From NCBI RefSeq assembly GCF_037975245.1, contig NC_092576.1, positions 28,369,611-28,433,610 of the forward strand: a stretch of 64,000 bases of DNA, given 5' to 3'. Below, one piece after another: positions 11,453 through 24,777 of this stretch. How positions within the stretch are numbered: the stretch's first letter is position 1; each line of letters starts with the position of its first letter. The translations under genes and the position numbers were made by a program. The notes beneath the pieces are model-generated. The model was not told the DNA's origin. It saw only the letters and a program-made list of their open reading frames with translations, and did not search any database. Origin of the DNA: Apostichopus japonicus. Taxonomy: Eukaryota > Echinodermata > Holothuroidea > Aspidochirotida > Stichopodidae.

Positions 11453-14400
11453 GCTGTCTCAAGCACCTCTTGTAGTCTCTCCCTCCGAGCCAGACGCAAA
11501 TCCCTTTCTTGTTCTTGCCGCATCTTGCAAAATCAATTTCACAATTCCCACCATCGCCGTAGCTGCCGAAATTGGCCGATTCCAGTGTACATATTCCTTC
11601 AGTTGAATCACAATAGTCGTATTGCCCGCATATCTGATTACAAGAGAACATCAGTAACTGATTCACGTGTGATTTTATCTCATGACTGCCTGATTATAAC
11701 ATTGAAGTCACACTGTTTACGGACCAGACACATTGCAACAGAAACCCCAAAAGTCAGTCGGCTGAGAAATAAGTTACTGTGGTGTATTTGTGATTTCATT
11801 CCATGATTGCCCGTATATAATGTTTTCTTCGTTCGTGGTGAATTTTAGCCGAGTCGTGTTATATAACACTTCGCAGTATTTAATAATCAATAATCGTTGA
11901 CGTAACCCTACGACAAGGCCTAATGCTTTTGATTACAAACTTACGGAACATTTGTTGCAGTTCTTCTTATACTGACGTTTCAGCCCTTGAGACTGTCGCT
12001 TGGTGATCCGATCAACATTCCTGTAAGATCCGCATGGTTCGAGTGTCAATTGGTCATCCACTACATTGCCTACAAAGATGAGTCAAAAACAGGATTACGT
12101 ATAAGAGTACATCTGACGATAAAATGTACGCACTGATGATAAGGTTAGTAGAGTAGAAAGGAGAGGTACAGCAATATAAAAGGACCTTAAATGGAGCGTC
12201 CAAATTCACGCATATCCAACAATTGTTTGATTTGGGTGAGATTTCTTTTGAACATTTTTCACCTCTACATGCCCGGATATGACACTATCAGGCTTTCCCT
12301 TTATCATCCTGTTGAGGATTTCTTTGGAATGTTCATTATGGTTAGTGTATCTGGAAAGAATCTATATCGTTTTATTTTTCAATTCTTGTCATCCTGCTGG
12401 GAGAATTTTTACCGCATAACCTTTTTATAAACGATTTACTGTACACAATAATTTTAAGTAATATTCTGTCTGCCAAAAATACGCTTATGAACTATTTCCG
12501 ATTGTGTTCACTGTTATTGGCCGGGTTTACATCCCTCTTAACCCCCCCCCCCCCCAAGCTACACCATGGGTTGGCGTCTGCTGGCGATTATTAAGCACAT
12601 AAAGAAGAATATTGGTACTCTGATTGTTCTTTGCGGAATACATCTTCGAGCCCAAGAGTTCAGGGGAACCTTCCTGCCAACACGCTGCAATGTTTCCAGA
12701 GCTAATTGTTGTCTCGTAGCGAGCTCACATTTTAGAGAGGAATATATTTGAAAGCCCCTATAGCTTTAAGGGGCTTGAACTTTTGTTAACCTTGCGTTTT
12801 AGCAACAGGTGACGAAATACATGTTAACCACGTAATCTCAATTGGAAAGAGACTACAGCGTGTGATCTCACAATTTCCAAACGCACATTTTCCTTTTTTT
12901 CTCAAAAAGGTGCGGTATTTCAATACACTATTTAGTGCCACTGCCGGGCGAATATTTTTGGGTTTGTTTTGTATCAGGTACAAATATGGACATTACTGCG
13001 TTTTTCACGTTCCCGGTTAAATCTAACAATATAATTAAATCTAATAACAATTATTGTAACTACGCCTAAAGTCTAACATCAGGACGAACGGAACCGTGTT
13101 TTTCACTCTTACCCATTATAACATAATTCTGATTGATAGAAAGATAGACGTTACAATCAAGCTTTGCATGGTGAGTGACTATGATCTCGACCGTCGTTCC
13201 TTTGGCAGTCAAACCGTTTCTTTTAAAAACCTTCTCAATATCCACGGTGTAGACAATCTTCTTCATTGCGTCAAAACCCACAGCTGAATGTAAACGAAAC
13301 AAGGTAATAAAAAAAAATATTTACTGTAACATAAAGCTGACCTACCTTGCGAAGTTCACACAAATACAGGTCAATGATTGCCTGGGAATAAAGGGGCAGT
13401 TGGTTGGGGATCAAGGTGGTGGACGTATCGCAAGATTGAACAGTGACATAGATATGTGTTATGCAATTCTTCTTATTTTCAATACCGCTGGTTTGATTTT
13501 TTTCTTCTTCTTCATTACGTTATAAACAACCACTAACAGCCGATATACTTATAACATGAATCTTGTCATCCTTGCTGATCAGTCTGATCTCTAATCTTTT
13601 CATGGCAAATTCAGGAAAAGAAGTGAACGTAGATATTTTGGTTTTCTTAAAGGCAGATAACATACATTTTTGTACTTTTGATAACCTATCACGTGACCAA
13701 CTATCAAAATTTAATACCCGAGGAATTTTTGTTGTTGAAATTTAAGCAAGTTTATACTGCGGATAGTTTTGAAGTAGAAGATTCACGTTAACTCAATCTT
13801 TTCTTTTACTGGCGTAGACCACAATGAATATGCTAGTTTGTATCACCAATCCCTTTTTACCATTGTGGTTAACGGTTTAATATTAAGTTTATAGTTTACG
13901 CTTGGTAAGTTATTACATTATTACTCCAAGCCCAATCTATTATTCTGTTAATTTTAGTACACTGTTTACGTTTAGTACACTCTTGAAAAGAAGCCATTAT
14001 GACTTTGCTATTATTATTAATCTTGCAATCCATGTTCAAGCCCTCGCAGAAATGAAACTTTAAAACTTCATACAAATAATATACATGTCAATTGTTGTCG
14101 CTGAATAATGAGAGTGTTTGAGTGGTGTCACTAATAACAATGATGACGAGAGCATCAAATTTATTACCATTTTGAAACAATTGCTTTCTATGTAACTCGC
14201 GAAACTTACATTTTAGAACAGACAACTCTGGAATCAAACAAGATAGTATACAAATTTTATCAACAGAATTGTGTCAACCGCGAATTGTCTTCCTATGTGA
14301 CCACTCGATGACCTTCTTTGTAACATATTGAAGTTTGTAGACGTGTTCTCTAATAAAACTGATTTTTTTGATAGACCACTTACAACGATTGTAAGATTGT

Positions 14401-16319
14401 ATGATGTCATGAATATTTCGCCATATCTCAACTCTACGCAAACGATTTGTCTTTGATACTCACAAGATGAAAAATATGAAAAGTAATCAGCAATGATCCA
14501 TGGTAGGGATTGACTTGGTGGTGGGGATTGACTGAGCTGGTAGTGGTAATGTCGTTCATAGTCTATGAAAGTTTCATCCTTTGCTGTCACTCGGCCTTGT
14601 ATGACTGTGAAAATTTAAAACGTGAAGACTGAGTATTATTTCATGTCTCGACTGAAGTTAAACAAACGGAAAATTACAAGCAAACTGCCTCCACGCCCAA
14701 TAAAACGTTAATATAGGTATCAATTGGCTTGTATCTACTTCGCTAAAGCCTTTTCATCGAGCAAATGTTGAAAATAAAAATGCTTGACAAATAATTACCT
14801 TAGATAACTTTAGAATTTGGATATCAGTTGAACATATTTTCCACCTTTCAACCAGCTGGTTGCGTTGTAGGCTTTAATTAAAGCACCCTCAAATACGTTC
14901 CTACGGAAACGTTTTGGCAATAATGTTGCAGCAGATTTACATTGCCAAATTTGAGTTTCCATACAAACAGATATAAACACTAAGATGAGACCATGACGTG
15001 TTTCCTTTTAAATATAGTAAACACACACTCGGTCTTCTTTACTTATTGCTGAAACATTTTATATTAATGGCAAATTACAAATTAAGTGTGGAAGGTAAAG
15101 ACATTCTCCATGAAGCTTGCGTGCACACGGAATAGTCTATATCATACATCTTTTTTCAGTTTCTTCTAGTAAGGTGGTTCTAGTATGGTGAACTCAATGG
15201 TAAATAATTGAAATAAACAACAGTCAATGCAGCAAGTTCACCCATTTACTCAACTTAAATGAACTACGAGTTATACAAGATGCAAAACAGACTATTTCAT
15301 CTGTTTAAAAACTTTTTTATCTCAAACATATTGACATCACAAAACAGCAAACATCGTTTCTTGAGGTAACAAAATGACAAATGAATGCTTGTAAAATTTC
15401 ATTAGTTAAGTCATCTAAATATCTAAACCATCTCTTAGATTTTGCAAGGTATCTAAGAAATACTCAGGAATATATAAAGTATATATTAATTTTAAACACA
15501 CACCAACTAGTTTTTAAATGATGCTGTATCTCAAATTATGGGCATCAAACTTGATAGACATTCAGATGCATGATTTTTTCATTTTTTATTGATACACCTC
15601 TGTAAAAGAAGACATCAATATCTTAAAGCAGCTTTTTGAGTTTGTTGGCAATTTTCCAAGCCTGTTGAGTATTACTTAAGATAACATTGCGGTTGATCAC
15701 TAAGAAAATCACCTCGATTTTTCCACCAAATGAAAATTCATAGGATAGTTACTATAGAACTTGTATTCAACTTTTATCATTAAACCGTCTAGAAAGCTTT
15801 CATAGTATAAATGAAAACCAATTTAAAGACTAAATGGGAAACTCAAAGTTGTTTTCGTAATTTTGCTTCACATTTTCTTATATGAGAAGTAGCTGTTACG
15901 TTGATGACGTATACTGATATGAGAGTTACAATCAAATGGAATCCAAAATATTGCAATACTTTCAGTGGAGTGTTTTAAGAACTCACAATATGAACTGTTA
16001 GTTTAGCTATTTATTAAGCTACTTTTTCTCTCAATTACTTCAGACAGTCAATCAACGAATTTCAGATTTTCAAACCTGTGATACAGGCACAATGCATCTG
16101 GCAAAAAGCACAACACATATCACCAAAGAAATATAATTAGAATGTCTGTAAAATGTAGTATGGAGGATAAATTGATTTAATACATTACTCACCATAATCA
16201 GATGTACAGTATTCCTCTTGAGGATGCAGTAGTACACATGTGCAGCACTGTATGTTACGAATGCTGGACATTAGAAGTACAACACTCAGTACGCTGGAGA
16301 ACCACATCGCCTTGGACAT
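11448..16319 (-). CDS. TIMP-like secreted protein, gene A (5 exons, 249 aa)
   Basis: Exons: 16193-16319, 14464-14604, 13113-13283, 11945-12069 and 11448-11633 (750 nt, GT-AG introns, phases 1,1,1,0). The predicted protein is a secreted TIMP-fold protein, a family that inhibits metalloproteinases by inserting its free N-terminal Cys into the active-site zinc. Residues 1-25 form the signal peptide. Cys26, 28, 38, 133, 159 and 184 match the N-terminal inhibitory domain; Cys187, 190, 196, 203, 226 and 234 match the C-terminal domain, with GICVWLGG resembling the TIMP G-x-C-x-W block. Cys219 and Cys245 are extra. Strand A is about VIQGRVTA (43-50) and strand B about KKIVYTVDIEKVFK (97-110). The intervening loop, mostly exon 2, is long and Ser/Pro-rich (SQSPPPSQS). 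Human TIMPs are about 185-195 aa when mature; this one is about 224. The role could be protease inhibition or, as in sea cucumber tensilin, collagen stiffening; sequence alone does not decide. Confidence 0.85.
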
Positions 16320-16500
16320 CTTCTATAACGTCTCAGAGAACTAAATCTACCTTTTTTGGAATTGTAGTCTTGAGTCGTCAGCAAACACGAAATGGTTTGC
16401 CTCAATCGTGTCCAACGGTATTATGTGGCAAAGTATTTGATCAACAACCGATTCAATTTCTCTCTTTACCAGTAAGTGCCTATTCTTTTACATAGAAGAA
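16320..16500 (-). promoter_or_regulatory. Conserved 5' flank / 5' UTR of the TIMP-like genes
   Basis: About 180 bp directly upstream of the gene A start are conserved before exon 1 in every copy (1117-1310, 35488-35665, 46419-46610 and 63617-63750). Shared strings, read on the minus strand, are CTCTGAGACGTTATAGAAG next to the ATG and GCTGACGACTCAAG further out (one base differs in gene B). This much conservation outside coding sequence suggests 5' UTR and proximal promoter, but recent duplication could explain part of it. I see no convincing TATA box at a standard distance, and the transcription start is not determined. Confidence 0.4.
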
Positions 16501-18619
16501 GAAAAACACATTCTAGGCTAGCGAGCAATGACAGACCTGGGAATTATGCACACCCTTTCCTCCCTGTGGTGTCATTACATTTTACGACGGTTTTGTGAAT
16601 ATAATAATAATTCTTCCTCATAGACTATCGCAATAGCGGGTAGCCTGACCATTGCCTAAGATGATTGGTTCTTTTACAGACAAATTGTGGTAATCGAATC
16701 ATCTTAGTGCATAGCTGAATGTTAAATGGGTGAAAACTTCAAGTTATCGACAGCAAAAAATGATCATCGATCGATATACCCATTTAATTTGAGAAATCTG
16801 GATTTTCAACCGAAATACTAAATAGTTTGATAAACCTGGAATCTTGAACAATTACCCAATTATGTTATTAACGTGGATGTTTACACCAATTACCCAGTCG
16901 ATATGATACAGCTGGATTTTCTATCGATATACCAATTATTTCGATAAACCTAAATTATAGACTAATATTCCCGGTCCTAGTTGTTTTAATAAGCTTTGAG
17001 TTTGAACGATATATCCAGTTATTAACAAATTTTGGGTTACTAAAGTTAGCCGTCATAGAACAGCCGTTTTTAGCAGTACGCATAGATAGATAGACCGACA
17101 GACCGACAAACAGATAGGTAGAGAGATATTCAGATAGATAGTTAGATAACCCCCCAAAAAACTTAGCTATAATGCTCAGTACCATCTGTTCAATAGCTCA
17201 CACCCCCAATTTGTACACCATTGCCATTGCCATTTGTGCTCTTGTTTGCGTCTAACTTTGCAGAATACAAATACTCTGAACTCTCGCGAATGCATGGTCA
17301 GCTCATGGCGCTCTTGTTGCAACACATTTCCTGTATAACTATGGCAACAGAAGACTTGCGGGTATCTCAACAACGTTCGAGGCAATAACATCAACCACAA
17401 ATGATACGGCTCAGCTCCGTTACATTCTAATATACATTTATTATGATGTAACTAAATCGTCGTCCCGCCTAGGCTTTAAATGGTAATGGAAAATCTAATT
17501 GACTATAGATATCAACTGTAAGCAGAAATCAGTTTGATTATTCAAGTTGCGATAATTACTGATGAACTAAGGCCGCTTTAATTGATCCTTTATTCTGCCC
17601 GTTGCTGTAAAGCAGTGAAAGAAATGACACGAAGTAAAAATACAAATACCATTACATGTGCGCGAATTGTTTGGTAACTTGTTTTTTGCTGCACTATTCT
17701 GCGATCTCTCGAGGCCGAAATTATAACAATGAAGGCATGACAACATTATTTGGAAATATACAATTTTCCAATCCTGATAACATTTGTACCCCGGCTCAAG
17801 TTTTATGTAGAGTCCCTTAAACCATTCCAATGTAAACTTCCATTAGTCAATACTACCTGAATTATTCTTGTCGAAAAATGGCAACATGGCCTTCTTTTAT
17901 AAATTTGTGTACAACCATATGATAGCCTATCGTTCAAAAATCACGCTCCTTACACGGTAAAACAACGTTACCAGTACAATTATGCACAACGAGTAAGGAG
18001 GATACAACTACGAAGTGCAGCCATCTGCAGCCAATCAAATCATGGGAATTTTGGTTATAGTGAAGTAAGAAAAATTTCACAACTTGTTGTTGAAACCTGA
18101 GCAGATGGATTGTACTCAATAATACTTTCAATTTTTGATCATGTTAGCGCAAGAACGATGGCCATTGTGTTTCATTCTTTTCTTCAGAGGCTTGTTTACA
18201 AACGTTATTATATGTATACGCCTGTACACGCCCTGGCTAAAACTACTCAACAACTGAAACATGTTGTATTGCTGACTTGCATAACATGCAAAAAATACCA
18301 TATGCGATACATTTTGATATGTGGGACAAGCATCAGTTACCTAAATAAATTGCTAAAGAGACAAGAAAGAATGTTTAGTTATTCCTCTTCCTTACTTTTT
18401 GGCTTTAAATTCACTTTCAAGGAATATCTGAATGCGGTGGCGACAGCCATGGTGCATGGAGAGGGGGACGTATTTTCCAACATTTTCCATCTTCTTCCCA
18501 TGCGTATGCCCAGACGATTCTTTAAACAACAGTTTCTACGCCAGCTCCTCTACATATGAGAGTAAAAAAAAACAAATTCATCTTTGTACATTCCATTAAA
18601 GGTTCAGGCATTTTATTAA
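16501..18619. other. A-B intergenic DNA, no gene supported
   Basis: Positions 16501-17470 are the diverged equivalent of 1311-2150. Positions 17471-18619 have no equivalent elsewhere in the window and no recognisable gene. A 149-codon open frame at 18110-18559 (+) resembles no family I know. Confidence 0.4.
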
Positions 18620-20770
18620 GTCAGTCGGGAACTGAACGTCCGTCAAGTACCAGCGGCATAGGTTATATCGGCCCGTCTGAGAGCTCCTGGTGGGGTCTAG
18701 GCAGTGGTGCTCCATTTACCTTCCCATGAGTGAAGACCTTGAAAGTTCTGCAAAAAATGCCAGTGGTATCAAGGGGACTAGGTAAGAGCTTTTGTGTTAT
18801 GTACCAGTTTCTATCCTTGCATTGTTACGTATAATGGCAATGGTGGCGCTAAGGCATAGTGGAGACAACTCTGTAATAGGGGAACAGCATACGTAAAGAA
18901 GGTAGATATCGTAGGTCTACATCTCCAGGAAGCGTCGTTGATCACATACACAGGAAGAAAAATAACGAGAATGTCAGGAATGTTAATTTCATCATATACA
19001 ATTTTAAAACATAAACAGAAAAGTGACGACATGAAAATAATGTCTGAACATAATAAATTAGGTAAATTGAGAGGATAAAACCTAAAATAAATGTCAGCTT
19101 TATCATAGTGACTCATTATATGTTGACTTAGATGTAATCACAGGGTCTAAGATGGAGCAAAGGAGCTATCTGAATTGGCCAGCGGACATCAAAAAAGGGA
19201 TTGTTACTAATCAGTGAGCAAATGTACACGTAATTTATTCGTAATTGATAATCTTTACGAGTTCCTACTAAATTTGCTACATAAATGTGACCGCCATGTT
19301 TTCAAATACTTTTAGATACAATTTACACACTACGAAAAAATGCCTAGGTCGAAACCCGCTATATACCTACTACATTTGAAAAAAATACTAATATAATGTC
19401 ATGGCCAATACCAAAAAAAGCTGATACTAAGCATATATATGTCAGACTAATTGTTTGGTAATTTGCTGCCGACCTTTGGTTGAATTTTGCAAAGTTGCCT
19501 CGACACTGTGACGAAGTGTCTTTGACAATGGAGTGCACTTACTACACTTTACAGACGTTGGGCAATCTTTGACCTGACACTTGGGATATGTGTCCGACCA
19601 AAATCGGTAACTGTTTGCCATTGTGGTTGAATATATGCCAACATGCTGAGCTGACTATGTAATTTCTGCACTAGTAATTGGGCTATTTTTCATTAATATC
19701 TAACCAACAGTTCATCAGCAATATATATGTATATGTATCAGGAGTAGGTAAATTATTGTTTATTTAGAACAATATTGTTAGGTAACATGTAGAAGTAATG
19801 TTCTCTAAGAATAACTGTCATATTAATCTTAACGATACCATCCAACATGAGTCTTCTGGATCTTCCGTAAAAACAATATGTAGAACTTTGTTAAACCGAT
19901 CTAAGTGGTCTACACAGTTGCGGCTTTTTAGACGGTTCCATCAAATGACTTCCAATGATGGCACCTAACAACAGGTGCTGCGTAGTTTCCAGTGGTACCT
20001 TCTCATCTGCACTAGCCAATGTTTAAGAAGATATGGATTTTTTTTAAAGGAAACCTGTAAAATTAAAGTGGAAAATATGAATTTTGCGAATTGGCTTGGC
20101 ACTCGTTGTTGGTATTGTACACAATGAGTGCCGATCTTGTCACCTACATGTTAACATGTTAGGTATTATTCAATAAAGACGTTTTGCTTCGCAATCAAAC
20201 AAGGAATGATGACGTCGTTACTAGTTGTGTTAAGTTGTATTTATTGCTAAATAAAAAATCTCGACTCTAAAGTTTAAACCATAAACTAGAAAACGAATCT
20301 GATTAATAAATTTTAATAAAAGTGGTAAGAATACTTTGAGAAACAAACATTGGTGTGGAACTTTTTGTTGGAAGTAAGAAATATCAAACAAAGTATTAAA
20401 GAAAGGGCACGTAATTTACAGCTGGTTTTGCCCATCATGGGTCCATAAAAATTCGTCAGAGGATCATTTGCAGTTGTAATACAATATGTTAGTGTAGTAC
20501 AACACATACAATATATGCTTTATCTGTTTAACCTGGTATTATCAAGAACAATCCAAGAAAGACCAACCTCTACAAATTACTCCTTATAATTAGTGCTGCA
20601 ACCTACTATGCATTTGCTGTGCAACAATATAGATCGCGCAATCATCAGTATATTAGTCAACTTTTGAGTGGGATGAATCACATTTCTCAGAATCATGTAC
20701 GGAATCATCATTGCTGTCAGGAACATCGGGTAGAGGTCCCCAGAAGAAAGTATACGAAAATTGATGTTAG
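18620..20770. repeat. Diverged copy of the C-D intergenic block
   Basis: 18620-20060 aligns by eye with 47890-49740 and 20480-20770 with 49800-50090, with small indels. This shows that the intergenic DNA as well as the genes was duplicated. No intact gene is seen in it. Confidence 0.65.
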
Positions 20771-22639
20771 GATGTTATCTGCCTATCTAGACTTGATATA
20801 ACCGTGATTGACTTACCTAGATAGTCTCGATCTACCTAGGAATTGACAGTGTAAGGAATAATGTCAAAAACCAAAATTTGCACTGCATACGGTAATCGTG
20901 CACCCGTCCAGCTTATCATAACATAGTGTCGACACTGGGGTAATCAAATCAGAAAACTGCTATAAACTGTGCTCTATTCTAGCATTCTTTCAGAGCGAAT
21001 ACATTGGATCATGGTAGTTGCTATAAATTGAAATATGACAACTTCCTGTGATCTGATGGCCCGCTTTACAAAATCTGTATTACAGAACAAAACATTGTGA
21101 TAAAGGCTAAATACAGAATTCAGACATGAGACATACGAGCACAGTGGTTCTAAAACCAAGGTACATGTGATAACTTGCGATCAAACTGTGACTAACGTGT
21201 CTGTAGGCAAACGCTGCGGATACATTGATCATATTTCACATGCTGCTTGCCTACATTCATTTATGTTTTTCCAACCTTTTTTTGTTTCAAATTTGTCTGT
21301 TAGGCTTACAAAGATGATATGAACAATGAACCTTACAATCCTTTCATTAAGGTATTTCTCGACACCCTATCTATAAGGATCAATTACTGTAACTGTAAGC
21401 CTTGACATCATTTGTTGACAAATAAATGTTTATTACCCTGTTCTGCTCAATGATAAGATCAAAACATCAAACATTTAAAAGCGATGGGTGTTTTGTTTGA
21501 AATGAGTAAAAACAATTTCATTTGCTTTTGCATGTGGTTGAGCTATTCATTGATTTTCACGTTTTAATAAAAAGCGAACTTTTCTTCTCAAGAAAACAAA
21601 AAAAGAAGGAAAAACAAAAAACAAGAAACACTTTGTAATGCCGTCCGAAATGTTTCATCGTTCTGCTTCTTTTTTAATGCATTTGAAGCACGATTCATTT
21701 GGTAGGGCAATATTTGAGTCACTCAAACTTAAGCATAAATGCGTTACCATCAATCTGATCCCTGTCATATTGTTGTGTTTAATATTAAGTCATTAGATAT
21801 TGATTCATTCTTTCTATATAAGTGTGCGGTAAATAGCCTAGTTAATGCAACAGTCAAACTGTGTTTGAAACGAGAAAAATAAAAATAACAAATGTCGCCA
21901 ACTTATTTTCAACCGTGCAAAGTACGATAGTTGCAGATTATAAAACTAATCGGTTTTTTTTATAAACAGCTCCTGCTTTAAACCTTTGGATTTTTCAGAA
22001 AGGCTGAACACCCGCAATTTCCCTTTGGTGAAAGCAGTGATACTGGAGTTATAATTAGGAAGTGTTGCGGTGTAGATAAGAGATAAAAATGAGGGCGCCT
22101 GACAGTTGTTGGAAGCAAAAGCATGGCGACACGCACGCCGAAAGCATAGTTAGTAACCTATATTAATCAGTTCTAAGTTTAATTTCATGTTTTGCAGTTT
22201 ATAAGTGTGATGTCGTACGTGTAACACAAAGAGATTCAAAACCTATGGCTTGTTCTTCTCCATGATATTGTGGTTATAAGGAGTATGAAAGCCAGTAAAA
22301 TAAATGAATTTTTTAAACTAGAACTCATGACTATAAACTGAAGGTTGTTAGAACTAATGCATTCGATATGAAAGATGTAATTAAACTGAAGTGACAGTGT
22401 TCACTGTTATCTTGAATGCACAAAATGGACAAGCATGTATAGCTGATTTGGCTCTGAATAATCTGTCACTAATGAAACTGCACTTCGGCTAATAGTTCGG
22501 TGTTCTAAGTTGTAGGTACTGTTAAGATAAGATAAGTTAAGATTAATCGATAACAGCAAGAAATGTTTACAGAAAAGGATCTGTTCTTTCTTCTCAAATA
22601 TAACGACGTGCACTTACGTTTCGAATGTACACGTTAACA
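20771..22639. other. Intergenic DNA with no recognised content
   Basis: AT-rich, no coding or repeat family recognised. Confidence 0.3.
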
Positions 22640-22869
22640 ATCGCCGCACCGCTGCATATGTGGACACCGTAACCACTAGGCCATGGACGCTGATTGTATG
22701 TCCAGAAGTTCGAAACCGGTAAGGAAGGTCGCAATTCCACTGTATGCATTTGTCACCTGTATCGAACAATACTAGTTATGTTTTGGTGACATATTTGCCT
22801 TACTCTAGAGATCAAACATGATTCTAACCAACTCGAAATAATTCGTCATTCCTAAGGTCGGACCTCTAA
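22640..22869 (-). repeat. tRNA-like repeat, family 1 (left part, split by a SINE)
   Basis: Same family as 36095-36480. On the minus strand it includes GGCCTAGTGGTTACGGTGTCC, a tRNA A-box-like region, and a body shared with the other copy (GAATTGCGACCTTCCTTACC). It is interrupted at 22870 by another SINE and resumes at 23137. Confidence 0.6.
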
Positions 22870-23130
22870 TAATAATAATATTAGGCATTTAGCTACGCTA
22901 ATCATTGTAAACCATATCACAGCGCTTACAAGTTATATCACCCATGCTCAACGATAACCTGTCCCAGAGACAATCCCTCCAGGTGGCAGCAGTTATTTAC
23001 TGCGCCCAATGACAAGTTACCTCACAGGTACCAATTTAACCCCTAAGGAGACAACGTAATGAACTAGGCAGGAATCGAACAAACAATCCTTGGATCACGA
23101 GTCCGACGCCTTAGCCAATTGGCCACTACA
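22870..23130 (-). mobile_element. tRNA-derived SINE, inserted in another repeat
   Basis: On the minus strand it starts with a tRNA-like head (TGGCCAATTGGCTAAGGCG, then TTCGATTCCTGCC as B box), has a body of about 150 bp, and ends in an ATT-rich tail (TTATTATTATTA). The six bases CTCTAA flank it on both sides (22864-22869 and 23131-23136), as a target-site duplication. Length about 261 bp. It belongs to the tRNA-head SINE class; the precise family is unknown to me. Confidence 0.75.
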
Positions 23131-23136
23131 CTCTAA

Positions 23137-23218
23137 AGAGATACTTTGAACATACTTTTGTTAATGAAATTAAATCGTAATTAGTTGGAAAATCTGGAAG
23201 AACTTCCAGCCTCCACCG
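23137..23218 (-). repeat. tRNA-like repeat, family 1 (continuation)
   Basis: This continues the element split at 22870 (AAAGAGATACTTTGAACAT) and then runs into a second occurrence of its other end (CTTCCAGCCTCCACCGGGAT at about 23203-23222), as if units were joined head to tail. It ends at a GA microsatellite. Confidence 0.5.
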
Positions 23219-23299
23219 GGATATATATTTATAGAGAGAGAGAGATGTAGATAGAGAGGGTGGAAGGGGGAGAGCTGGAGAAAAATATACCCATATATC

Positions 23300-24775
23300 T
23301 ATACTGACCCGGCCGGTTGGGGTCCTAAACGTCACGGCCGAACGGCACTACCCAACCATCCCTTTCTAACAAACAAAACTCAAGTCAAGAGAGCCAAAAA
23401 ATAAATACGCACAATACGACAACCCCCAACCACCCATCCAACATTCAAAAAACACAAAAGGACAACCAGCACGCAGCAAAACGAACACCCCTACCCAGCA
23501 CACTAGCTTCCGAAAAGGGCAGCCCCAGAAAAATGGCAAAAGTTGCCTTAAACCTGAAGGTAAATGTCACACTTCACCGCCTCCAGGACTGCCAGCCAAC
23601 TGGCAAATTTCCCCTAAAACAATATCGCATATATTCCTCCAACTAAGTTTTTATCAACATAGCACAAGCCCAAATAATACGATGCAACACAGTAACAGAA
23701 CAAACTGGAGGATCTGCCCCTTATAAAACAAAACAAAACCCTGTCCCACCGAACATGAACGGTCTCCCGTTACACGGTCGGTCCAGGTTCAGAACCACTC
23801 CCAAAACTTTAAAACAGAGCAACCATTAAAAAAAAAAACATGAGCGGGACTCTCTAAGCTGTCACAGCCGGTCCTCGGGCACAGTCCATCACCCAATCGC
23901 CAATGATACCTCTTCAGATTGGTCACCATGGCACCGTGTGTAATTCCCCAGGCAAGATCGCGGAGCCTGTACCATTCAGCCTTGAATGCACCGAACGCCA
24001 TACTGCGGCAGAATGACGTCCCTGTACAAATATTGCATTCAAGGCCCTATCCCGCAAGGAGCTGTGAATGAGGGCTGGCCGTGACAGGTCAACAAGGGGC
24101 AACTCAATTAGAGAGGAGCAAATGACACGTACCTTCCTGCTTGGAGTACTCCTATGCGGTTCTCTGTTGCTAACCAGTGCCGAGATTCATCTACTCAAGT
24201 GCTACCCTCCCCAAAAACGTTCAAAATATAAACAAGGCAACCCTGGGTCAGTTAAGGCTACAAACAATTGCTTAAATAACAAAAAGCTCAATTTACTTCC
24301 TAGATGAACCATACCAACCCCCCCCCCCTTGTTCGGATTCAACTTCGCCCCGGTAGCTCTCTCAAAGATAGATAAATCCTGCGAATATCCATAAAGTAAT
24401 GGAGACAGTGGGCCCCCCTGGCGCATCCCCTACTCTACGTTAGAAATCTTTGAACAAAACTCATTTACGATCACCGAACTGAAATTCTGCTGATACAAAA
24501 CAAAAATCATTTACGAAAATTTGGGTGTAACTGAAACTTCTGGAATACATTCATTATAAAAACCGCGATCCCCCATGTCAAAGGCCAACTGCTGGTTAAG
24601 GGACCAATGAACATGGCAGACCATGCCCAATAACAAAGTCGGTCAAGTAGCGCATCAACCACAAGTTCAGCTGGATGCAATTACCCTTCACTGCACAAGT
24701 CTGGAGACTACCCACAAGATAACGGCATAGCCAGTGCAAGGCGGTTGCAGAAACCTTAGCCAGCAACTCAAAAGC
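23300..24775 (-). mobile_element. L1/Tx1-type LINE relic with 3' end
   Basis: Same family as 3231-5712. It keeps the C-terminal zinc-binding segment (GLCPRTGCDSLESPAHVFFF, about 23830-23890), the tail region beyond it down to about 23300, and upstream RT fragments such as MRQGGPLSPLLYGYSQDLSI (about 24370-24426). A piece of the RT region corresponding to about 3280-3640 is missing, and frameshifts are frequent. It ends at a TA microsatellite. Confidence 0.7.
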
Positions 24776-24777
24776 AA

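Noticed and set aside
11406-11606. Plus-strand frames over exon 5 copies (also near 26266-26550 and 57564-57770)
   Set aside because: They are antisense shadows of the coding exons; the minus strand has the splice sites and the cysteine pattern.
18110-18559. 149-codon open frame on the plus strand
   Set aside because: No recognisable domain, no equivalent in the other intergenic blocks, and a length that can arise by chance in AT-rich DNA.
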